Shown in pieces: positions 1-11,411 of a stretch of DNA of 64,000 nucleotides. The notes beneath the pieces were generated by a model. The model ran no database searches. It was not told where the DNA came from and was given only the letters and a program-made list of their open reading frames with translations. Made by a program: the position numbers and the translations under genes. Origin of the DNA: Siphonodentalium dalli (lineage: Eukaryota; Mollusca; Scaphopoda; Gadilida; Siphonodentaliidae); NCBI GenBank assembly GCA_032622095.1, contig CP136068.1, forward strand, positions 50,586,443 through 50,650,442, written 5' to 3'. The first letter of the stretch is position 1, and each line of letters starts with the position of its first letter.

Positions 1-3000
1 CCATATCTGAATCAACAGAGCCTACAACATCATAGTGGAATCAGTAGAGCCCACAACATCATAGCTGAATCAGTAGAGCTCACAACACCATAGCTGAATC
101 AGTAGAGCCCACAACATCATAGCTGAATCAGTAGAGCCCCCAACACCATAGCTGAATCAGTAGAGCCCACAACACCATAGCTGAATCAGTAGAGCCCACA
201 ACATCATAGCTGAATCAGTAGAGCCCCCAACATCATAGCTGAATCAGCAGAACCCCCCAACATCATAGCTGAATAAGTAGAGCCCACAACATCATAGCTG
301 AATCAGTAGAGCCCACAACACCATAGCTGAATCAGTAGAGCCCACAACACCATAACTGAATCTGTAGAGCCCACAACACCATAGCTGAATCAGTAGAGCC
401 TACAACATCATAGCTGAATAAGTAGAGCCCACAACACCATAGCTGAATCAGTAGAGCCCACAACACCATAGCTGAATCAGTAGAGCCCTCAACATCATAG
501 CTGAATCAGCAGAACCCCCAACATCATAGCTGAATCAGTAGAGCCCACAACACCATAGCTGAATCAGTCGAGCCCACAATATCATAGCTGAATCAGCAGA
601 ACCCCCAACATCATAGCTGAATCACTAGAGCCCACAACACCATAGCTGAATCAGTAGAGCCCACAATATCATAGCTGAATCAGTAGAGCCCACAATATCA
701 TAGCTGAATCAGTAGAGCCCACAACATCATAGCTGAATCAGCAGAGCCCACAACACCATAACTGAATCAGCAGAGCCCACAACACCATAGCTGAATCAGT
801 AGAGCCCACAACATCATAGCTGAATCAGCAGAACCCACACCATCATAGCTGAATCAACAGAGCCCACAACACCATAGCTGAATCAGCAGAGCCCACAACA
901 CCATAGCTGAATCAGTAGAGCCCACAACATCATAGCTGAATCAGTAGAGCCCCCAACATCATAGCTGAATCAGCATAACCCGCAACATCATAGCTGAATC
1001 AGTAGAGCCTCCAACATCATAGCTGAATCAGTAGAGCCCACAACATCATAGCTGAATCAGCAGAGCCCACAACACCATAGCTGAATCAACAGAGCCTACA
1101 ACATCATAGAGGAATCAGTAGAGCCCACAACATCATAGCTGAATCAGTAGAGCTCACAACACCATAGCTGAATCAGTAGAGCCCACAACATCATAGCTGA
1201 ATCAGTAGAGCCCCCAACACCATAGCTGAATCAGTAGAGCCCACAACACCATAGCTGAATCAATAGAGCCCACAACACCATATCTGAATCAGTAGAGCCC
1301 ACAACACCATAACTGAATTAGCAGAGCCCACAACTTCATAGCTGAATCAGTAGAGCCCACAACATCATAGCTGAATCAGCAGAGCCCACAACACCATAAC
1401 TGAATCAGCAGAGCCCACAACACCATAGCTGAATCAGTAGAGCCCACAACATCATAGCTGAATCAGCAGAGCCGACAACATCATAGCTGAATCAACAGAA
1501 TCCACAACATCATAGCTGAATCAGCAGAACCCACAACATCATAGCTGAATCAACAGAGCCCACAACACCATAACTGAATCAGTAGAGCCCACAACATCAT
1601 AGCTGAATCAGTAGAGCCCACAACATCATAGCTGAATCAGTTGAGCCCCCAACATCATAGCTGAATCAGTAGAGCCCACAAAAACATAGCTCAATCAGTA
1701 GAGCCCACAATATCATAGCTGAATCAGTAGAGCCCACAACGTCATAGCTGAATCAGTAGAGCCCACAACACCATAGCTGAATCAGTAGAGCCCACAACAC
1801 CATAGCTGAACCAGTAGAGCCCACAACACCATAGCTGAATCAGTAGAGCCCACAACACCATAGCTGAATCAGTAGAGCCCACAACATCATAGCTGAATCA
1901 GTAGAGCCCACAACACCATAGCTGAATCAGTAGAACCCACAACACCACAGCTGAATCAATGGAGCCCACAATATCATAGCTGAATCTGCAGAACCCCCAA
2001 CATCATAGCTGAATCAGTAGAGCCCGCAACATCATATCTGAATCAGTAGAGCCCACAACACCATAGCTGAATCAGTGGAGCCCACAATATCATAGCTGAA
2101 TCAGCAGAACCCCCAACATCATAGCTGAATCGGTAGAGCCCCCAAAATCATATCTGAATAAGTAGAGCCCACAACATCATAGCTGAATAAGTAGAGCCCA
2201 CAACACCATAGCTGAATCAGCAGAACACAAAACATCATAGCTGAATCAGCAGAGCCTACAACACCATAGCTGAATCAGTAGAGCCCCCAACACCATAGCT
2301 GAATCAGTAGAGCCCCCAACACCATAGCTGAATCAGTAGAGCCCCCAACATCATAGCTGAATCAGTAGAGCCCACAACACCATAGCTGAATCAGTAGAGC
2401 CCACAACACCATAGCTGAATCAGTGGAGCCCACAATATCATAGCTGAATCAGCAGAACCCCCAACATCATAGCTGAATCAGTAGAGCCCATAACATCATA
2501 GCTGAATCAGTAGAGCCCACAACACCATAGCTGAATCAGTGGAGCCCACAATATCATAGCTGAATCAGCAGAACCCCCAAAATCATATCTGAATCAGTAG
2601 AGCCCCCAACATCATAGCTGAATAAGTAGAGCCCACAACACCATAGCTAAATCAGCAGAGCCTACAACACCATAGCTGAATCAGTAGAGCCCCCAAAATC
2701 ATATCTGAATCAGTAGAGCCCCCAACATCATAGCTGAATAAGTAGAGCCCACAACATCATAGCTGAATCAGTAGAGCCCACAACATCATAGCTGAATCAG
2801 CAGAACACACAACACCATAGCTGAATCAGTAGAGCCCACAACATCATAGCTGAATCAGTAGAGCCCCCAACATCATAGCTGAATCAGTAGAGCCCACAAC
2901 ATCATAGCTGAATCAGTAGAGCCCCCAACATCATAGCTGAATCAGCAGAACCCCCCAACATCATAGCTGAATAAGTAGAGCCCACAACATCATAGCTGAA

Positions 3001-6000
3001 TCAGTAGAGCCCACAACACCATAGCTGAATCAGTAGAGCCCACAACACCATAACTGAATCTGTAGAGCCCACAACACCATAGCTGAATCAGTAGAGCCTA
3101 CAACATCATAGCTGAATAAGTAGAGCCCACAACACCATAGCTGAATCAGTAGAGCCCACAACACCATAGCTGAATCAGTAGAGCCCTCAACATCATAGCT
3201 GAATCAGCAGAACCCCCAACATCATAGCTGAATCAGTAGAGCCCACAACACCATAGCTGAATCAGTAGAGCCCACAATATCATAGCTGAATCAGCAGAAC
3301 CCCCAACATCATAGCTGAATCAGTAGAGCCCACAACACCATAGCTGAATCAGTAGAGCCCACAATATCATAGCTGAATCAGTAGAGCCCACAATATCATA
3401 GCTGAATCAGTAGAGCCCACAACATCATAGCTGAATCAGCAGAGCCCACAACATCATAGCTGAATCAGCAAAACACAAAACATCATAGCTGAATCAGTAG
3501 AGCCTACAACATCATAGCTGAATCAGTAGAGCCTACAACATCATAGCTGAATCAGCAGAACCCCCAACATCATAACTGAATCAGTAGAGCCCACAGCATC
3601 ATAGCTGAATCAGCAGAGCCCTCAACATCATAGCTGAATCAGTAGAGCCCACAACACCATAGCTGAATCAGTAGAGCCCACAACATCATAGCTGAATCAG
3701 TAGAGCCCACAACACCATAGCTGAATCAGTAGAGCCCACAATATCATAGCTGAATCAGCAGAACCCCCAACATCATAGCTGAATCGGTAGAGCCCACAAC
3801 ATCATAGCTGAATCAGCAGAGCCCACAACATCATAGCTGAATCAGCAGAACACAAAACATCATAGCTGAATCAGCAGAGCCCACAACATCATAGCTGAAT
3901 CAGTAGAGCCCACAACATAATAGCTGAATCAGCAGAGCCAACAACATCATAGCTGAATAAGTAGAGCCAACAACACCATAGCTGAATCAGTAGAGCCCAC
4001 AACACCATAGCTGAATCAGTAGAACACACAACACCATATCTGAATCAGTAGAGCCCACAACACCATAGCTGAATCAGCAAAACACACAACACCATGGCTG
4101 AATCAGTAGAGCCCACAACATCATAGCCGAATCAGTAGAGCCCACAACACCATAGCTGCATGAGTAGAGCCCACAACATCATAGCTGAATCAGTAGAGCC
4201 CACAACACCATAGCTGAATCAGTAGAGCCCGCAACATCATAGCTGAATCATTAGAGCCTACAACACCATAGCTGAATCAGTAGAGCCCACAACACCATAG
4301 CTGCATCAGTAGAGCCCCCAACAGCATAGCTGAATCATTAGAGCCTACAACACCATAGCTGAATAAGTAGAGACCACAACACCATAGCTGAATCAGCAGA
4401 GCCCACAACATCATAGCTGAATCAGTAGAGCCCCCAACATCATAGCTGAATCAGTAGAGCCCACAACACCATAGCTGAATCAGTAGAGCCCACAACATCA
4501 TAGCTGAATCAGTAGAGCCCACAACACCATAGCTGAATCAGTAGAGCCCACAACACCATAACTGAACCAGTAGAGCACACAACATCATAGCTGAATCAGC
4601 AGAGCCCACAACACCATAGCTGAATCAGTAGAGCCCCCAACATCATAGCTGAATCAGTTGAACCCACAACATCATAGCTGAATCAACAGAGCCTACAACA
4701 TCATAGTGGAATCAGTAGAGCCCACAACATCATAGCTGAATCAACAGAGCCCCCAACATCATAGCTGAATCAGTAGAGCCCACAATACCATAGCTGAATC
4801 AGTAGAGCCCACAACATCATAGCTGAATCAGCAGAGCACTCAACACCATAGCTGAATCAGCAGAGCCCACAACACCATACCTGAATCAGCAGAGCCCACA
4901 ACACCATAGCTGAATCAGTAGAGCCTCCAACATCATAGCTGAATCAGTAGAGCCCACAACATCATAGCTGAATCAGCAGAGCCCACAACACCATAGCTGA
5001 ATCAACAGAGCCTACAACATCATAGTGGAATCAGTAGAGCCCACAACATCATAGCTGAATCAGTAGAGCTCACAACACCATAGCTGAATCAGTAGAGCCC
5101 ACAACATCATAGCTGAATCAGTAGAGCCCCCAACACCATAGCTGAATCAGTAGAGCCCACAACACCATAGCTGAATCAATAGAGCCCACAACACCATATC
5201 TGAATCAGTAGAGCCCACAACACCATAACTGAATTAGCAGAGCCCACAACTTCATAGCTGAATCAGTAGAGCCCACAACATCATAGCTGAATCAGCAGAG
5301 CCCACAACACCATAACTGAATCAGCAGAGCCCACAACACCATAGCTGAATCAGTAGAGCCCACAACATCATAGCTGAATCAGCAGAACCCACACCATCAT
5401 AGCTGAATCAACAGAGCCCACAACACCATAGCTGAATCAGCAGAGCCCACAACACCATAGCTGAATCAGTAGAGCCCACAACATCATAGCTGAATCAGTA
5501 GAGCCCCCAACATCATAGCTGAATCAGCATAACCCACAACATCATAGCTGAATCAACAGATCCCACAACATCATAGCTGAATCAGCAGAGCCGACAACAT
5601 CATAGCTGAATCAACAGAATCCACAACATCATAGCTGAATCAGCAGAACCCACAACATCATAGCTGAATCAACAGAGCCCACAACACCATAACTGAATCA
5701 GTAGAGCCCACAACATCATAGCTGAATCAGTAGAGCCCACAACATCATAGCTGAATCAGTTGAGCCCACAACACCATAGCTGAATCAGTAGAGCCTACAA
5801 CACAATAGCTGAATCCGTAGAGCCCACAACATCATAGCTGAATCAATAGAGCCCACAACACCATAGCTGAATCAGTAGAGCACACAACACCATAACTGAA
5901 TCAGCAGAGCCCACAATATCTTAGCTGAATCAGTAGAGCCCACAACATCATATTGAATCAGTAGAGCCCACAACATCATAGCTGAATCAGTAGAGCCCCA

Positions 6001-8292
6001 ACATCATAGCTGAATCAGCAGAGCCCACAACATCATAGCTGAATCAGCAGAGCCCACAACATCATAGCTGAATCAGCAGAACACACAACATCATAGCTGA
6101 ATCAGTAGAGCCCACAACATCATAGCTGAATCAGTAGAGCCCACAACACCATAGCTGAATCAGCAGAACACACAACATCATAGCTGAATCAGTAGAGCCC
6201 ACAACATCATAGCTGAATCAGTAGAGCCTACAACACCATAGCTGAATCAGTAGAGCCCACAGCACCATAGCTGAATCAACAGAGCCCACAACACCATAGC
6301 TGAATCAGTAGAGCCCACAACATCATAGCTGAATCAACAGAGCCTACAACATCATAGTGGAATCAGTAGAGCCCACAACATCATAGCTGAATCAGTAGAG
6401 CCCCAACATCATAGCTGAATCAGCAGAGCCCACAACATCATAGCTGAATCAGCAGAGCCCACAACATCATAGCTGAATCAGCAGAACACACAACATCATA
6501 GCTGAATCAGTAGAGCCCACAACATCATAGCTGAATCAGTAGAGCCCACAACACCATAGCTGAATCAGCAGAACACACAACATCATAGCTGAATCAGTAG
6601 AGCCCACAACATCATAGCTGAATCAGTAGAGCCTACAACACCATAGCTGAATCAACAGAGCCCACAACACCATAGCTGAATCAGTAGAGCCCACAACACC
6701 ATAGCTGAATCAACAGAGCCTACAACATCATAGTGGAATCAGTAGAGCCCACAACATCATAGCTGAATCAGTAGAGCCCACAACACCATAGCTGAATCAG
6801 TAGAGCCCACAACATCATAGCTGAATCAGTAGAGCCCCCAACACCATAGCTGAATCAGTAGAGCCCACAACACCATAGCTGAATCAATAGAGCCCACAAC
6901 ACCATATCTGAATCAGTAGAGCCCACAACATCATAACTGAATTAGCAGAGCCCACAACTTCATAGCTGAATCAGTAGAGCCCACAACATCATAGCTGAAT
7001 CAGCAGAGCCCACAACACCATAACTGAATCAGCAGAGCCCACAACACCATAGCTGAATCAGTAGAGCCCACAACATCATAGCTGAATCAGCAGAACCCAC
7101 ACCATCATAGCTGAATCAACAGAGCCCACAACACCATAGCTGAATCAGCAGAGCCCACAACACCATAGCTGAATCAGTAGAGCCCACAACATCATAGCTG
7201 AATCAGTAGAGCCCCCAACATCATAGCTGAATCAGCATAACCCACAACATCATAGCTGAATCAACAGATCCCACAACATCATAGCTGAATCAGCAGAGCC
7301 GACAACATCATAGCTGATTCAACAGAATCCACAACATCATAGCTGAATCAGCAGAACCCACAACATCATAGCTGAATCAACAGAGCCCACAACACCATAA
7401 CTGAATCAGTAGAGCCCACAACATCATAGCTGAATCAGTAGAGCCCACAACATCATAGCTGAATCAGTTGAGCCCACAACACCATAGCTGAATCAGTAGA
7501 GCCTACAACACCATAGCTGAATCCGTAGAGCCCACAACATCATAGCTGAATCAATAGAGCCCACAACACCATAGCTGAATCAGTAGAGCACACAACACCA
7601 TAACTGAATCAGCAGAGCCCACAACATCTTAGCTGAATCAGTAGAGCCCACAACATCATATTGAATCAGTAGAGCCCACAACATCATAGCTGAATCAGTA
7701 GAGCCCCAACATCATAGCTGAATCAGCAGAGCCCACAACATCATAGCTGAATCAGCAGAGCCCACAACATCATAGCTGAATCAGCAGAACACACAACATC
7801 ATAGCTGAATCAGTAGAGCCCACAACATCATAGCTGAATCAGTAGAGCCCACAACACCATAGCTGAATCAGCAGAACACACAACATCATAGCTGAATCAG
7901 TAGAGCCCACAACATCATAGCTGAATCAGTAGAGCCTACAACACCATAGCTGAATCAGTAGAGCCCACAGCACCATAGCTGAATCAACAGAGCCCACAAC
8001 ACCATAGCTGAATCAGTAGAGCCCACAACATCATAGCTGAATCAGTAGAGCCTACAACACCATAGCTGAATCAGTAGAGCCACCGACATCATAGCTGAAT
8101 CAGTAGAGCCCACAACATCATAGCTGAATCAGTAGAGCCCACAACACCATAGCTGAATCAGTAGAGCCCACAACATCATAGCTGAATCAGTAGAGCCTAC
8201 AACACCATAGCTGAATCAGTAGAGCCCCCAACATCATAGCTGAATCAGTAGAGCCCACAACACCATAGCTGAATCAGTAGAGCCCACAACAC
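1..8292. repeat. 29-bp satellite/minisatellite array, about 286 copies
   Basis: The whole interval is a head-to-tail array of a 29-bp unit with core AGCTGAATCAGTAGAGCCC followed by ACAACATCAT or ACAACACCAT. Units differ at a few recurrent positions: GTAGAG/GCAGAA/ACAGAG, CCCACAA/CCCCCAA and CATCAT/CACCAT. Rare 28-bp units (lost base near 5953, 5997 and 6403) and 30-bp units (near 251 and 2949) serve as markers. The array runs in from the left window edge and stops abruptly at about 8292. The unit contains stop codons, so no long reading frame is carried. Long-range internal duplications are described under findings. No gene is present. Confidence 0.98.
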
Positions 8293-8450
8293 AACAGCAA
8301 ATTAATAGTTTTCTAAATCAGGGGTGTTTAAAGTATGATGTGAGTACACGGTTCCACAATAATGCTAAACTGGCCACTATCGCATTGCCACGTGCAATAT
8401 GCACGTAGACTACCAAAGATCTCAAGAACGTGCATTAGATATATAGAGTT

Positions 8451-8565
8451 ATGTTGGGATATATGATGTTATGAAACGAGTTTGATAAATTTGATTCACA
8501 ACCTGTTATGTCGTAGACAAGTTGTGAATCAAATTTATCAAACGAGTTTCATAAAATCCCAACAT
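8451..8565. repeat. Imperfect inverted repeat (hairpin) just after the satellite
   Basis: Arms of about 50 bp (roughly 8451-8502 and 8521-8565) are reverse complements around an 18-base loop. The inner 20 bp of each arm, TTGATAAATTTGATTCACAA and its complement, pair perfectly. The outer parts carry ATGTTGGGAT and its complement. It looks like a small fold-back element or remnant. Confidence 0.8.
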
Positions 8566-10384
8566 GACGAGTTGAAGATGTTTCTATATCACATAAAAAA
8601 CCAGAGCTTTATGCCTTTTAAACAAATCAAAATCTTTAAAAGAAGCTGAAATATGCATGTAAAATGCATACATGCACGGCGTTGGCTGAGACGCTTCACA
8701 CCCGTATACGACAGTATTACGCGCTCTGCCTTGCGACGAAACATATAGTCCCCCAATTGGACAATAATTGAACTTTAATGAACAAAGTAATCATTTTGCA
8801 ATGTCTATCATTGGTGTAATATGGTTTAAATAATATTTGTCCGCGCAGTAATATACTTGGCGCGATTTCAAGTAAGTATCCCGGGAAGCACGGGGCGATT
8901 ACCCATGCACTAGTGAGAGATAAGAAAAATTTTAATAGATTTTTCAATGATATTTCATCAGTCTGGGTGAACGTCGACTCTATATTTGAAATATAGAGTC
9001 TGGAGCTTATGTCGCCAAAAACATTTATATTCAGCGAAGAGCTTCCCCAAAATGACGTCACGGATTTAAAAAAAATACATCGATGATTGACAGGTGTCCC
9101 CACGTGTTATTTGTTGTGCTTCGCAATAGCAATGGCCTGTGTCGCGACATAAACTTACAGCAGATAATATTTGTCGTGTGTGCGACTATTCTTTTTCGGG
9201 AGATGATCTCGCTGCATCAACCGGAAAGCTGCATCCGAGAGCAAAAAATAAGGTCGTCATCAAAAATGATGCTTTAGAACTATTTAAAAGCATAAAATTA
9301 AGTCATTTCCTCGGTGTTAACTTTCAGATGACTTTTTTACAACAAATAATTTGATTTGCAAACCATGGTACAATAAAGTAAATCAAATACACGGACATGA
9401 GTGAGTTCTATTTATATTTATGGGAGGCCAAGTTGGTACCATGCGCAGGCCTATCTATCAGGTCTAGCACATCCTTCAAATTAATCCGAATCGTACCGAA
9501 TATATAATTTCGAAGCCATTGTTTCTGTCTTGTTGTATTTGCAAGCATCGCTTTCGATCGGAGAAATTCCGCTCTGTTACTATATTTAGAGGTGACATTA
9601 TGGGAGTCTCCGCCCACTAACACTTGTTTATTAACCCATACGGTTTCATTGGACGGAAAATAATTTACGCAATCAATCAGATTACGGAATCCCGAGGACT
9701 TGGAAATGAGATAGCGATCTTATCCGTCAGACCTTATATTCAATGTTGTAATGAATATTTAGGTATGAGTTTACTCAGACTGGGGTTTCATGTGATATAT
9801 CTAAATCTTACCACAAACGGCATATACAATTAGCCGTCTGATTTTTATTGTTATTTGTAGCAATTATTTTTCATGTATATTTTGTCGGCTTTAAATTATG
9901 ACCAGCCCGTGAAAATCAATTGTGTCCTGGGAAAAGAAACACTTTAAATATGCCACCATCTTTGTTGACAAATAAATAAACGTTGTAAGAGATCACGTGA
10001 TAGATTGACGATACTTTGAGATCACGTTTAACCTAATTCAGGACCATTCGGGTTCTGGAGATCCCACACATTATATAGTCTTAGCACATAACCCGCGTAA
10101 GATCGTACACATACACGATTAGGTCGTTTTTGTGATAACAACAGACTCGTCACACAATATTCGGTATCAATATAGTCTTGAAACTACCCGGTAACGTAGC
10201 AATGTAATGTTTACATATCCGATCAGATGATTCGATTTCAATAATGCCGATTCAATGAAAATTACTGATAGAAACAGTAGGTTAATTGAGTAATTCAAGT
10301 GGAAACGAGCGAGAAAGTGTGCCAAACCAATAGGATATGACAAAGTGCTGACACGTATGGTATGGTTTCCTATATCCGCATACT
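8566..10384. other. Intergenic stretch without a convincing gene
   Basis: AT-rich sequence with only short open frames on both strands. It holds a near-perfect 25-bp palindrome at 8976-9000. A short plus-strand frame at 9139-9354 begins with a CRVC motif and could be a small exon, because an acceptor-like TTACAG precedes 9162, but no partner exon was found. The minus frame at 8717-9103 and the frames at 9408-9833 have no recognisable domain. Confidence 0.5.
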
Positions 10385-10392
10385 TATATAAA
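10385..10392 (+). promoter_or_regulatory. Possible TATA box upstream of the collagen-like gene
   Basis: TATATAAA lies about 490 bp upstream of the collagen-like start codon. If used, transcription would begin near 10415. Several ATGs lie between it and 10874, so a 5' untranslated exon and an intron would be needed (a GT donor in TTGGTATTT near 10474 and acceptor-like AGs at 10842 and 10850 exist). This is an inference from sequence match only. Confidence 0.25.
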
Positions 10393-10402
10393 TGCTAGTG
10401 CA

Positions 10403-10403
10403 G

Positions 10404-10435
<32 letters not shown>
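10403..10435. repeat. (GTT)n microsatellite
   Basis: Eleven uninterrupted GTT triplets, followed after a short gap by a degenerate GTT/GCT run to about 10474. Confidence 0.95.
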
Positions 10436-10873
10436 ATGATAGCCATTATGACGATGTTGTTGTTGCTGTTGTTGGTATTTTCGAATTAACTATTCATACG
10501 ACATATATAAACAAGATCAATATTTGACTAAATAGTGTTTGAACGACTAACTCATATGTAAACATTAAGGCAGACGACGTGATAATGATATCAATTATGG
10601 AAATGATGGTGTTGATGATGATGACATATGATACAGATTAAACGCATTAATACCGCCGCTGTATATATGTATACTATTACACATAAGTATAATGCACCTC
10701 ACACATCTATTCGTAACATCTCTTCGTAACATGTGAATTCATGTTACATAGAGAAATAAAGCATGGCATAGCCTATAGCTAAACGTCGGTATGTGATCAT
10801 GGGCATGGCCATGCGACACTGATGATATTCAACACCAAACAGTGTTCTAGGGCAACCCTTGTTCCATACCTTT

Positions 10874-11411
10874 ATGTCCGGTTTCATTATAATAACAATA
10901 ATTATCACAGGCTCATATTCCAACACAACCGGTCCATCCGGTCCACCCGGTCCACCTGGACCTCCAGGACAAACAGGCAGTCGCGGTCTCAAAGGGGAAG
11001 CTGGGCTGTCGGGTCAACCGGGAAGCAAAGGTCGAGATGGCTATAGCTATCCGGGAGAGAAAGGTCTCACAGGAAATGTTGGTGTGGATGGACGACCGGG
11101 TCGAGATGGTTCTGATGGAATGAAAGGTGAAATAGGACACAGAGGAATTGATGGTATGTCTGGTTTGAAAGGGCAACCGGGTCGAGATGGCTATCCGGCG
11201 GTGAAAGGTTATCCGGGGGTGAAAGGTGACGCAGGACCCAGAGGAATTGATGGTATGCCTGGTTTGGAAGGGCAACCGGGTCGAGATGGCTATCCGGCGG
11301 TGAAAGGTGACGTAGGACCCAGAGGACCCAGCGGTGGCACGAGGGGCACAAAAGGAGATGATGGAATTCCTGGCATTAAAGGGAACAAAGGACAAGCAGG
11401 ATATCCAGGTA
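10874..11411 (+). CDS. Exon encoding hydrophobic leader and collagen Gly-X-Y domain
   Basis: Translation gives a leader with the hydrophobic core FIIITIIIT (residues 4-12), then from about residue 20 a run of Gly-X-Y triplets opening GPSGPPGPPGPPG and continuing to residue 179. Breaks in periodicity occur at GYSYPG and GYPAVKG. Part of the domain is a 33-residue (99-bp) internal duplication beginning RGIDGM. Proline in the Y position (GPP) is the class of site that prolyl 4-hydroxylases modify. The exon ends CCA-G before GTACAT, a phase 1 donor; read-through meets TAG seven bases later. The ATG at 10874 is the first in frame, but an acceptor-like ATCACAG at 10904-10910 could make this an internal exon with the start elsewhere. 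No C-terminal collagen trimerisation domain is seen here. Confidence 0.8.

Noticed and set aside
1-8292. CRISPR array (29-bp direct repeats)
   Set aside because: The 29-bp units are contiguous, with no unique spacers between them, and the setting is eukaryotic. It is a satellite.
10436-10480. ATG followed by a Leu-rich stretch as a signal-peptide exon for the collagen gene
   Set aside because: The Leu run is just the GTT/GCT microsatellite, and its donors (phase 0 or 2) do not fit the phase 1 collagen exon.
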